DNA from: Deltaproteobacteria bacterium
Lineage (GTDB): Bacteria > Desulfobacterota > Desulfuromonadia > Geobacterales > JAJYBI01
Direction: 5' to 3'
DNA: 64,000 nt
NCBI GenBank assembly: GCA_021779095.1
Contig: JAJYBI010000002.1
Span: 1-64,000 of the forward strand
Shown in pieces: positions 45,701 to 52,018 of this stretch. A program made the translations under genes and the position numbers. Position 1 is the first letter of the stretch. Every line of letters begins with the position of its first letter. The notes beneath the pieces are model-generated. The model was not told the DNA's origin. It searched no databases and was given only the letters and a program-made list of their open reading frames with translations.

Positions 45701-47357
45701 GGGGGTCGCCCTCATCTCCCCCTCCAACAACCACGACATCTACTCCATCGAGGACCTGGCCCAGATCGTGGAGGAGTTGAAGACCGCCAACCCCACCGCC
45801 CGCATCTCCGTGAAGGTGCCTTCCGTTGCGGGGATCGGCACCATCGCCCTGGGGATCGCCAAGGCGGGGGCGGACATCATCACGATCAGCGGCTACGACG
45901 GCGGCACCGGTGCGGCCCGCAAGCACGCCGTCAAGTTCGTCGGCTTCCCCGCCGAGATCGGCGTGCGTGAGGCCCACCGGGCCCTTCTCCAGGCGGGGAT
46001 GCGCCACAGGGTGGAGATCTGGGCCGACGGCGGCGCCCGCACCGGACGGGACGTGGTGAAGCTCATGCTCCTGGGGGCGAACCGGGTAGGATTCGGCACC
46101 ATGGCCATGGTGGTCATCGGCTGCACCGTCTGCCGCGGCTGCCACCTGGGCACCTGCCACGTGGGGATCGCCACCCAGATCGAGACCGCCGAGGAGGCGG
46201 AAGCCCGGGGCTTGAAGCGGTTCGTCCCCCGGGTGCTGGAGAACGGCGTCATCTACGAGACCACCTTCTTCCGCGGCATGGCCCGGGAGATCAGGATCCT
46301 CACCGCCAGGCTCGGCTTCACCCGGACCCAGGACCTGGTGGGGCGCACCGACCTCCTGGTGCAGGCGCGGGGGCTCGACCGGCTCGATCTCTCGGAGCTC
46401 CTGGCGCCGGTCCCCGCAGGCACCGCCCGCACCGGCGAGGGGAAGGTGCGGATCATCCGCAAGCCGCTCAACTACCTCACCTCGCTCGTCTCCGGCCTCG
46501 TGGCCGACGCCTTCGCGGGGGGCGAGCAGCGGGTCCGCTACGACGACAACAACGCCACCAGCTCCGACCGCGCCATCGGCACCCACCTGGCGGGGGTCAT
46601 GGTGCGAGGCCGGGCCGACGGCCGGTTCGCCCCGGGCTGCGAGGCGCTCCTCCACTTCCACCGGGACGCCATCCCCGGTAACGGTCTGGCCGCCTTCAAC
46701 ATCCCCCGCATCAACATCCGGGTGGAGGGGGGCGCCCAGGACGGCGTGGGGAAGAGCGCCGGCGGCGGCAAGATCGTCGTCCTCAAGGGGGAGAACCGGG
46801 AAGGGCGGCGGGTCGGCGGCTCGGTGGGGAAGGGGCTCGCCTACGGGGCCCAGGGGGGGACCTTCATCGTCCAGGGGGACGCCGACAGCCGGGCGGGTAT
46901 CCGGCTCTCCGGGGCCGACGTGGTCATCGGCGGCCGGCTGCGGGCGCCCCTGGAGGACGACCGGGGCGAGCTCGCGGGGCGGGCCAACATCAAGGGGTTC
47001 GCCTTCGAATACATGACCGCCGGCCGCGCCGTGGTGCTGGGCGACCCGGGGCCGTGGCTCTGCTCCGGCATGACCGGCGGCACGGTCTACTGCCACCTGG
47101 ACGAGGCGCAGGGACTGGACCGGGAGGCGTTGCGCCGCCGCCTGGCAAAGGGGGCGGTCGTGGCGATCCGCGACCTGGAAGAGGAAGACATGGAGCAGCT
47201 CCAGGCGCTGCTCTCCACCTACCACCGGGAACTGGTCCACTCCCACCAGGAGGAAGAGGCGGACTGGGTGGAGGAGGCCGCAGCCCACTGCCGCACCCGG
47301 TTCGTGAAGATCGTCCCGGTGGCGGGGGATACGCCCCCGCGGCTGATAACGGAGTAG
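42795..47357 (+). CDS. gltB: Glutamate synthase, large subunit
   Basis: 1520 residues, near the family norm of about 1500. The N-terminal nucleophile is expected to be Cys19 in ERDACAI after an 18-residue propeptide. The amidotransferase domain contains TIGHSRYSTNTLP and GHNGEINT. The FMN synthase domain contains VKVPSVAGIGT and the 3Fe-4S cysteines near 1110-1121 (CTVCRGCHLGTC). The C-terminal GXGXG beta helix is complete. Around residues 437-450 the repeat-derived FFPHPAPLPEGEG is translated in frame, between the two halves of the amidotransferase linker. No gltD is seen next to it. Confidence 0.95.
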   Translation: MNAPYRDPSGQFPVERDACAIICYVNKAVRPTHGNVQRTIDALVKMGHRAGEINGEGDGCGILTDIPRLLWREILVEAGMKAGLADDPGFAVGHILVHREALEGLTELKGAALSCCRDAGFELLLERAGNVRSELLSAMARESEPFFWQIALRSPDPADAPRRLYGLQLELERRFPLHVASLSADVTAWKVHGAPEILPRYYPELKRRDFLSAVTIGHSRYSTNTLPTVLRAQPFSLLGHNGEINTIARLREEARMMGIELTGDGSDSQDLNRTLEGLMFGAGLTLFEAMETVFPPIFSQMERFTPELKEMYGWMRRFLTASAQGPAAIIARHRDQCVFSVDAMGLRPLWFGETEAELFASSELGVVPHEEIVSDPKPLAPGEKIGLRLSREKGVTLLEHHALRREVYRLFRKRTNLPAQAAMVTRGEHLAPPPVFFPHPAPLPEGEGMKPSGKRPFVRDCLLAALGWKNSDLQNLREMAKTGQDPIASLGYDGPLAALSNLRQNLSDYFKEQVAVVTNPAIDREREAEHFSTRVYLGVRPALRGKAERCVTLAVPLLLGGRPGGPDPADVAAAADRGSCTMEALLTHFGPRACRTIPCILRRDETIDRAAERLTADAVAAVERGARLLVLDDSTVFAPGRDFLDPFLAIAVLHKRLKEATDPGGGSLRRRVSLVVRSGALRNLHDLIFALGMGADAVCPYQMWEQAGGEENGVANLLSVLAKGLEKVISTMGTHEIGGYGKYFASIGLCRHLAEIFETPNFCGSGDGGLTLARLEEENRSRTAVARSKAKEPVPAQFRIYPRIWKMVGAVAKMEETYADLSRLIQQLEAENPLAVRHLIDLNYPEELSVDPEEVDTGVGGHALPILFSAMSFGSQGETPFRIYAEAARRLNIICMNGEGGEIRDMLGVYRHNRGQQVASGRFGVTMEFLNSADVLEIKVGQGAKPGEGGHLPGFKVTEKIAAARHATPGVALISPSNNHDIYSIEDLAQIVEELKTANPTARISVKVPSVAGIGTIALGIAKAGADIITISGYDGGTGAARKHAVKFVGFPAEIGVREAHRALLQAGMRHRVEIWADGGARTGRDVVKLMLLGANRVGFGTMAMVVIGCTVCRGCHLGTCHVGIATQIETAEEAEARGLKRFVPRVLENGVIYETTFFRGMAREIRILTARLGFTRTQDLVGRTDLLVQARGLDRLDLSELLAPVPAGTARTGEGKVRIIRKPLNYLTSLVSGLVADAFAGGEQRVRYDDNNATSSDRAIGTHLAGVMVRGRADGRFAPGCEALLHFHRDAIPGNGLAAFNIPRINIRVEGGAQDGVGKSAGGGKIVVLKGENREGRRVGGSVGKGLAYGAQGGTFIVQGDADSRAGIRLSGADVVIGGRLRAPLEDDRGELAGRANIKGFAFEYMTAGRAVVLGDPGPWLCSGMTGGTVYCHLDEAQGLDREALRRRLAKGAVVAIRDLEEEDMEQLQALLSTYHRELVHSHQEEEADWVEEAAAHCRTRFVKIVPVAGDTPPRLITE
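44102..44140 (+). repeat. C-rich hairpin inside gltB, translated
   Basis: CCCTCACCCTGCCCCTCTCCCC then GAGGGAGAGGG forms a hairpin of the same family as the intergenic C-rich repeats. It keeps the reading frame and adds roughly 13 residues (HPAPLPEGEG core). Confidence 0.8.
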
Positions 47358-47408
47358 TTATCTGGTAAAATCAGAAGCGAACGTTCGAGTCAGCGCCGAC
47401 ATCAACTT

Positions 47409-47510
47409 CCCTCCCCTTCAAGGGGAGGGTCAGGGTGGGGATGGGTTTTCGATCGGCTGACCTTTACTCACCCCCATCCCCCTCCCGGCCTCCCCCTTGA
47501 AGGAGGAGGA
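47409..47510. repeat. Pair of inverted C-rich hairpins between gltB and bcp
   Basis: Left unit CTCCCCTTCAAGGGGAGGG plus a G-rich tail and right unit CCTCCCCCTTGAAGGAGGAG are inverted around a spacer of about 30 bp. The same two-hairpin layout occurs at 15.8 and 62.1 kb. The 187-bp gap holds no gene. Confidence 0.85.
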
Positions 47511-47544
47511 GCAGAAAACATCACATCCCAACATGGAGGAACCC

Positions 47545-48006
47545 ATGTCACTGGAAGGCACACCCGCCCCCGCATTCACGCTGGCGGGGAGCGACGGCAA
47601 GAACCACACTCTCAAAGACTACGCCGGGAAGACTGTCGTCATCTATTTCTATCCCCGGGACAACACCCCCGGCTGCACCAAGGAGGCCTGCGGCTTCCGC
47701 GACATGCACGCCGACCTGGTAAAGCGCAGCGTCGTCGTGCTCGGCGTGAGCCGAGACAGCATGAAGTCCCACGACAAGTTCATCCGCGCCTTCGGCCTCC
47801 CCTTCACCCTCCTCTCCGACCCGGACGGTGCCATGATGACCGCCTACGGCGCCTTCGGCGAGAAGGTCATGTACGGCAAGACAACCGTCGGCGTCATCCG
47901 CTCCACGGTCGTGGTCGGCCCCGACGGTACGGTGGTCAGGCACTGGCCAAAGGTGGCCAAGGCGGAGGCGCACCCGGCGCAGGTGCTGGAGTACCTGGTG
48001 AAATAA
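47545..48006 (+). CDS. bcp: Thioredoxin-dependent peroxiredoxin, BCP type
   Basis: 153 residues. It reduces hydrogen peroxide and organic peroxides. Peroxidatic Cys44 and resolving Cys49 lie in NTPGCTKEACGFRD, the two-Cys atypical arrangement. I start it at MSLEGTPAPAF with GGAGGA ahead; a longer frame reads the C-rich repeat. It begins a run of redox-protection genes (bcp, hemerythrin, thioredoxin). Confidence 0.95.
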   Translation: MSLEGTPAPAFTLAGSDGKNHTLKDYAGKTVVIYFYPRDNTPGCTKEACGFRDMHADLVKRSVVVLGVSRDSMKSHDKFIRAFGLPFTLLSDPDGAMMTAYGAFGEKVMYGKTTVGVIRSTVVVGPDGTVVRHWPKVAKAEAHPAQVLEYLVK

Positions 48007-48026
48007 TTCATCAAGGAGGTTCAGCC

Positions 48027-48437
48027 ATGATGTCCATCGATTGGACCGATGACCTCGCCATCGGTATTCCCGAGATCGACCTGCAGCACCAGGAGCTGTT
48101 CCGCCGGTTCAACAACCTGCTGGCGGCGTTCGGCAGCGGTACGGAACGCGAGGAGGTCATTCCCCTCCTCGACTTTCTGAGCGAGTACGTCGTCCGGCAC
48201 TTCGCGGAAGAAGAACAGTTGCAGGAGGAGTACGGCTACCCCGGCCTCGAGGGTCACCGGCTGCTGCACGAAACGTTCGTCGCCAACCTTAATGCCCTGC
48301 GGGCGCAAGTCGCCGTCGAAGGGGTGTCCCTCAGCCTCGTGCTCCGCACGAACAGTGCCCTCATCGACTGGCTCATCAACCACATCGGTTTCGAGGACCG
48401 GAAGATCGGTCTTCACATCCGGTCGGCCGTCGGATAA
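48027..48437 (+). CDS. Bacteriohemerythrin
   Basis: 136 residues, a single-domain four-helix protein with a non-haem diiron O2 site. The ligands are His21, His58, Glu62, His77, His81, His119 and Asp124 (LQHQELF, VRHFAEEE, GHRLLHETF, INHIGFEDRKIG), a complete set. It probably binds or scavenges O2 in a mostly anaerobic cell. It lies 20 bp after bcp. Confidence 0.93.
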   Translation: MMSIDWTDDLAIGIPEIDLQHQELFRRFNNLLAAFGSGTEREEVIPLLDFLSEYVVRHFAEEEQLQEEYGYPGLEGHRLLHETFVANLNALRAQVAVEGVSLSLVLRTNSALIDWLINHIGFEDRKIGLHIRSAVG

Positions 48438-48448
48438 GGGGAGGCGCC

Positions 48449-48892
48449 ATGGCATCGCACATCGTCCCCTGCCCCGCCTGCGGCGCCGCCAACCGGATAC
48501 CCGACGAAAAGGAAGGGGTCGCCGGCAGATGCGGCGCCTGCCGCGTCCCTCTTCCCCCGCTCTACCTCTCCCCCCTCCACCTCACCGACCAGTCCTTCGA
48601 CCGCCTTCTCGCCGGCTACCCGGGCACCGTCGTCGCGGAATTCTGGGCCACCTGGTGCTCCCACTGCAAGAACTTCGCGCCGGTCATCGCACAAGCCGCC
48701 CGCGCCCTCGCCGGCAGGGCGGCCTTCGCTCAGCTGGACATCGATATCTGCCGCGCCGCCGCCGGCCGGTTCGGCATCACGGGGGTGCCGGCGCTCGTCC
48801 TCCTGCGCGGCGGCAGGGAGATCGCCCGCACCAGCGGCGCCATGGAGCTGAACCAGCTCCTGAACTGGCTCCGGCAGCACGGCGTCGGCTGA
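48449..48892 (+). CDS. Zinc-ribbon thioredoxin (TrxC-like) with WCSHC site
   Basis: 147 residues. An N-terminal zinc ribbon has Cys8, Cys11, Cys28 and Cys31; the thioredoxin domain follows. The active site is WCSHC (Cys70, Cys73), not the usual WCGPC, which should shift the redox potential upward and change partners. The cis-proline (TGVPALVLL) is present. It lies 11 bp after the hemerythrin gene. Confidence 0.9.
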   Translation: MASHIVPCPACGAANRIPDEKEGVAGRCGACRVPLPPLYLSPLHLTDQSFDRLLAGYPGTVVAEFWATWCSHCKNFAPVIAQAARALAGRAAFAQLDIDICRAAAGRFGITGVPALVLLRGGREIARTSGAMELNQLLNWLRQHGVG

Positions 48893-48956
48893 CGGCATGC
48901 GGTGCGGAAGGTTGACAGACGCGGCGGCTGCGTTACAGTTGATGTCTGATTTCCGT

Positions 48957-49055
48957 TGCTCCCCCCTCTAAATCTCCCCTTCACAGTACCCTCTGGGGCA
49001 TAAAGGGAGACTTCACGTCATCCCCCCTGAGAAGGGGGACCGAGGGGGGTTGGCA
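48957..49055. repeat. C-rich repeats upstream of nuoA
   Basis: CTCCCCCCTCTAAATCTCCCCTTC and, about 50 bp later, CCCCCCTGAGAAGGGGGACC..GGGGGG, partly inverted. They sit in the 192-bp gap in front of nuoA. Confidence 0.65.
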
Positions 49056-49084
49056 TTTACGCTTGAGCCTGTTCAGGAGCCTCG

Positions 49085-49492
49085 ATGTCACCCGTCAACC
49101 AGCTATCGACAACCGGCGCCCTCCTCCCCCTCGCCATCTACACCGCGGTCACGGTGGCGCTCATGGGCGTCCTTTTGCTGGCGGCCTGGTGGCTCGGCGC
49201 GAAGCGGCGCGGCGAGGTGAAGGAAACCGCCTACGAATCCGGCGCCATCCCCTTCCGCAACGCCCGGCTCGCCTACCCGGTGCCGTTCTACCTCGTGGCG
49301 ATCTTCTTCATCGTATTCGACGTGGAAGCGGCGTTCATCTTCACTTGGGCCGTGGCGTGGGACCTCCTGGGGGTCGCGGGGATGATCCACATCACCTTCT
49401 TCATCGTGGTTCTGTTGCTGGGGCTCGTGTGGCTGTGGCTGAAGGGTGGGCTGGACTGGGGGCCGAGTGCGGAGAGAAAACAACTTCGTTAG
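49085..49492 (+). CDS. nuoA: NADH-quinone oxidoreductase subunit A
   Basis: 135 residues, three membrane segments (about 12-35, 70-95, 98-125). It is part of the membrane arm near the quinone site of complex I. YESGAIPFRNARLAYPVPFYLVAIFFIVFDVEAAF-type sequence (short blocks YESGA, VPFYLVA, FDVEAAFIFTWAV) is diagnostic. CAGGAG precedes the ATG. The next nuo gene is over 2.5 kb away because of inserted DNA. Confidence 0.96.
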   Translation: MSPVNQLSTTGALLPLAIYTAVTVALMGVLLLAAWWLGAKRRGEVKETAYESGAIPFRNARLAYPVPFYLVAIFFIVFDVEAAFIFTWAVAWDLLGVAGMIHITFFIVVLLLGLVWLWLKGGLDWGPSAERKQLR

Positions 49493-49569
49493 ATATGCAT
49501 GTACGCAAACCATACACCAAGCCATATAAACGTATGGTCGAATCCTGGATTTCCTGTTAAGGTAATGGT

Positions 49570-49860
49570 GTGACAACGACACATTTTGAGTGGGATACTA
49601 AAAAGGATCATGAAAACCAGCAAAAACACGGGATTTCATTTGCATCCGCTCAATATGCGTTTGCCGACCCTCGGCGTGTCATTGCCGAAGATGTGGAACA
49701 TAGCGACAAGGAAAAGCGGTATTTTTGTTTCGGCCAAGTCGAAGGTGGCATACTTACGGTGCGTTTTACGTACAGGAATAACGTAATCAGGATATACGGA
49801 GCCGGGTATTGGCGGAAGGGCAAGGCAGTTTATGAGCGCGAAAATAAAATACACCGATGA
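49570..49860 (+). CDS. brnT: BrnT family ribonuclease toxin
   Basis: 96 residues from a GTG. FEWDTKKDHENQQKHGISFASAQYAF, cut short here to FEWD, NQQKHGISF and AFADP, is the BrnT pattern, with ERYFCFG-like KRYFCFGQVEGGILTVRFT and the C-terminal ARxA-like region (IYGAGYWRKGKAVYE). The fold is RelE-like; it cleaves RNA and is silenced by BrnA. It overlaps brnA by 29 bp. It lies inside the nuo operon between two nuoA copies. Confidence 0.88.
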   Translation: MTTTHFEWDTKKDHENQQKHGISFASAQYAFADPRRVIAEDVEHSDKEKRYFCFGQVEGGILTVRFTYRNNVIRIYGAGYWRKGKAVYERENKIHR

Positions 49861-50113
49861 GCCATTGGGCGAGGTCAAGATAATCCCGGACTTTCTGCCT
49901 TCCCCTGCGGAATTGGCCTTTCGCGAAGAATCGGTCAAGGTGACCATTTCTCTTAGCAAAAAGAGCATCGAATTTTTCAAGTCTGAGGCAGCGAAACATC
50001 ATACCCAATACCAGCGCATGATCAGACAACTACTCGATGCCTACGCTGAAACGCAGTCGGGACAGCGAACAACGCGTTCAACCGGACGCGACAAAAAACA
50101 GGCGACCGGCTAG
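49832..50113 (+). CDS. brnA: BrnA-type antitoxin
   Basis: 93 residues with a ribbon-helix-helix C-terminal half (VKVTISLSKKSIEFFKSEAAK then YQRMIRQLLDAYAE). The N-terminal part would bind and block BrnT. It overlaps the toxin gene, the normal BrnT-BrnA order. Such pairs regulate their own promoter. Confidence 0.88.
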   Translation: MSAKIKYTDEPLGEVKIIPDFLPSPAELAFREESVKVTISLSKKSIEFFKSEAAKHHTQYQRMIRQLLDAYAETQSGQRTTRSTGRDKKQATG

Positions 50114-50161
50114 CTCCGTTGATTGTGTCAATGTGTAGACCCGACACCGTTGGAGGCTCAC

Positions 50162-50362
50162 GTGGCGATCTTCTTCATCGTCTTCGACTTGGAGGCGGCG
50201 TTCATCTTCACCTGGGCCGTGGCGTGGGACCTGCTGGGGGTCGCGGGGATGATCCACATCACCTTCTTCATCGTGGTTCTGTTGCTGGGGCTCGTGTGGC
50301 TGTGGCTGAAGTGCGGGCTGGACTGGGGGCCGAGTGCAGCGAGAAGGAACGCGGGGAACTGA
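50162..50362 (+). pseudogene. nuoA: Truncated second copy of nuoA (3' half)
   Basis: The frame reads VAIFFIVFDLEAAFIFTWAV and continues to GLDWGPSAARRNAGN, equal to residues 71 onward of NuoA. The first 70 residues are missing. A frame from 50123 would give a chimeric 79-residue protein with a random N-terminus. Probably not functional. Confidence 0.9.
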
Positions 50363-50374
50363 GGGAGATCAAGG

Positions 50375-50500
50375 ATGCTCACGCACAAGGAACTTAAAGC
50401 TCACGCCTTGGAGCGCCCGGAAGTGCAAGCCGAATATGACCGCCTCGACGAGGAATTCGCCTTTCTGGACGATTTACTGGCGGAAAGGCAAGGCTATTAA
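50375..50500 (+). pseudogene. N-terminal fragment of an XRE/HigA-type antitoxin
   Basis: 41 residues, MLTHKELKAHALERPEVQAE and on to LLAERQGY, then a stop. This matches the N-terminal helix of HigA-like antitoxins, which normally continue into a helix-turn-helix domain that is absent here. GGGAG precedes the ATG. No partner toxin is found. Confidence 0.7.
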
Positions 50501-50554
50501 ACTCAGAATTATCATGTTCTATGTTTATAAACTGACTTTAGAAGGGCGTAGGAT

Positions 50555-50893
50555 ATGTTTTTATATTCCCTACTCATAATTATTGCGATCGGCGTATTAC
50601 TTGTTAGCCAGCCTGGCCGTGTATTATTGGGAATAATGCTGTCTATCGGTATTATTGCGTTAGTTATTTATGTTGGTTATTATTGTGCATTATTTGTCTT
50701 TGCTATTTATCTTAAAATTCAAGAACACATTCCGAGTAAATCAGATTATGACTGGATTCCAGGAGTTATAATTGGAGTTGGCTTTTTAGGAGCTGCCATA
50801 TACAAAGCTTTGTACCCTCTTGGATACGACAAAAATAGGCAAATATGGACAGGACGGTTGAAATCATCTAATTCAAATGAGAATCAAAATTGA
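50555..50893 (+). CDS. Small hypothetical membrane protein
   Basis: 112 residues with three hydrophobic segments (about 3-16, 24-50, 69-87) and a polar tail. I do not recognise it. AT content is far above the surrounding genes, suggesting transfer. Its stop codon is one base from the left end of the IS1595 element. Confidence 0.6.
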   Translation: MFLYSLLIIIAIGVLLVSQPGRVLLGIMLSIGIIALVIYVGYYCALFVFAIYLKIQEHIPSKSDYDWIPGVIIGVGFLGAAIYKALYPLGYDKNRQIWTGRLKSSNSNENQN

Positions 50894-50894
50894 A

Positions 50895-51956
50895 CCTGAT
50901 TAGCGTCATTCTTCCGCCGGCGTAAGTTGCGACATAAGCTGTCAGCAGGAAGAGGTAAGCTCCATGGCAATCCAGAAGAGGGAGGATCGCCATGAAGATG
51001 AACCGTATCCAGTTTCAACCGGGCCTGAGCTTGAATCAGTTCCTGGCGCAGTATGGCACGCAGGAGCAGTGTGAATCAGCGTTAGAAGCTTACCGGTGGC
51101 CCGGCGGGTTTATCTGCCCCAGATGCCATGGCAGCCGTCATAGCTGCTACCGGCGTGGCCGACGGGTCAAAGTGTTTCAGTGTAGCGACTGCCGAACCCA
51201 GACGACACTGACGGAAGGAACGATCTTTCACTCGTCGAAGCTGCCTTTAACCATCTGGTTCCAGGCCATTTTCTTTCTGACCCAGAACAAGAATAACGTT
51301 GCCATTCTGGAACTCAGACGCCTGATCGGCATCAGTTACCGCGCGGCCTGGCGCATCAAGCACAAGCTCATGCAGGTCATGTATGAGCGGGAGCAGTCCA
51401 CCGTCCTGTCAGAGCGGATCGAGGTTGATGACGCCTATCTGGGCGGCGAGCTTCCCGGCGGCAAAGCGGGTCGCGGCTCAGAAAACAAGGTGCCCTTTAT
51501 TGCAGCGGTGCAGACCAACAACCAAGGACACCCGCTCTATGCAGTCTTCTCGACCGTCAAGAGTTTCTGCCGGGAAGAGGTCGAGCTGTGGGCCAGGCGC
51601 TCCCTGGTACCGTCTTCCCTGGTAGTGTCGGATGGACTGTGGTGTTTCCAGGCCGTTGAGGCGGTCGGTTGCTTCCACCAGAGAGAGGTTGTTGGCAAAG
51701 GGCGCAAAAGCACCAGCATGGACTGCTTCAGCTGGATCAACACGGTGCTTGGCAATCTGAAGAATGCCATTACCGGGACCTACCATGCTTTCGATTTCGA
51801 GAAATACGCTCATCGTTATCTGGGCGAGTACCAATATCGTTTCAACCGGCGCTTTGATCTTGCCGGTATGTTCGAGCGGCTTGTAAAGGCTACTGCCAAA
51901 GCTGACAAAGTGCCGGAACAGAAATTACGACTAGCGGAAGATCAGCGCTAATCAGG
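50895..51956 (+). mobile_element. IS1595-family insertion sequence
   Basis: The 1062-bp element has inverted ends beginning CCTGATTAGCG (50895 on the left; reverse complement ends at 51956). It is flanked by perfect 8-bp direct repeats AAATTGAA at 50887-50894 and 51957-51964. An 8-bp duplication is standard for IS1595. It carries one intact transposase gene. The ends match those of the MITE at 15804-15980. Confidence 0.95.
50992..51951 (+). CDS. IS1595-family transposase
   Basis: 319 residues. An N-terminal zinc ribbon (CPRCHG .. CSDC) precedes the ISXO2-like catalytic domain. Catalytic residues are the Asp in IEVDDAYLGGE, the Asp in VVSDGLWCF and the Asn in YRFNRRFD (DDN type, with His/Glu nearby). 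GGGAGG lies ahead of the ATG. The frame is complete and runs into the right inverted repeat. Confidence 0.93.
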   Translation: MKMNRIQFQPGLSLNQFLAQYGTQEQCESALEAYRWPGGFICPRCHGSRHSCYRRGRRVKVFQCSDCRTQTTLTEGTIFHSSKLPLTIWFQAIFFLTQNKNNVAILELRRLIGISYRAAWRIKHKLMQVMYEREQSTVLSERIEVDDAYLGGELPGGKAGRGSENKVPFIAAVQTNNQGHPLYAVFSTVKSFCREEVELWARRSLVPSSLVVSDGLWCFQAVEAVGCFHQREVVGKGRKSTSMDCFSWINTVLGNLKNAITGTYHAFDFEKYAHRYLGEYQYRFNRRFDLAGMFERLVKATAKADKVPEQKLRLAEDQR

Positions 51957-51970
51957 AAATTGAATAAAGA

Positions 51971-51998
51971 TTCTCCGTGTCTCTGTGTTTCTGTGGCA
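51971..51998. repeat. Single CACAGAG-type repeat end before nuoBCD
   Basis: TTCTCCGTGTCTCTGTGTTT..CTGTGGCA is a right-hand end of the family at 9466-9660. No left partner is found upstream, so it may be the surviving end of an element that carried part of the foreign DNA between nuoA and nuoBCD. Confidence 0.75.
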
Positions 51999-52018
51999 GA
52001 TTTTAAAGTGGAGTAAAG

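Larger units (their letters stand above)
49295..50337 (+). repeat. Direct duplication of the nuoA 3' half flanking brnTA
   Basis: Bases 49295-49470 and 50162-50337 are the same 176-bp sequence with seven mismatches and no gaps (about 96% identity). The second copy has no start for nuoA. The BrnT/BrnA genes lie exactly between the two copies. Confidence 0.93.

Noticed and set aside
44388..47288. A 966-residue open frame on the minus strand opposite gltB
   Set aside because: It is the reverse shadow of a GC-rich gene with strong third-position bias; the plus-strand gltB has all family motifs, and the reverse frame has none.
50123..50362. A real second nuoA gene
   Set aside because: Its first 39 bases are unrelated to nuoA and more than half of the protein is missing; it is a duplicated fragment.
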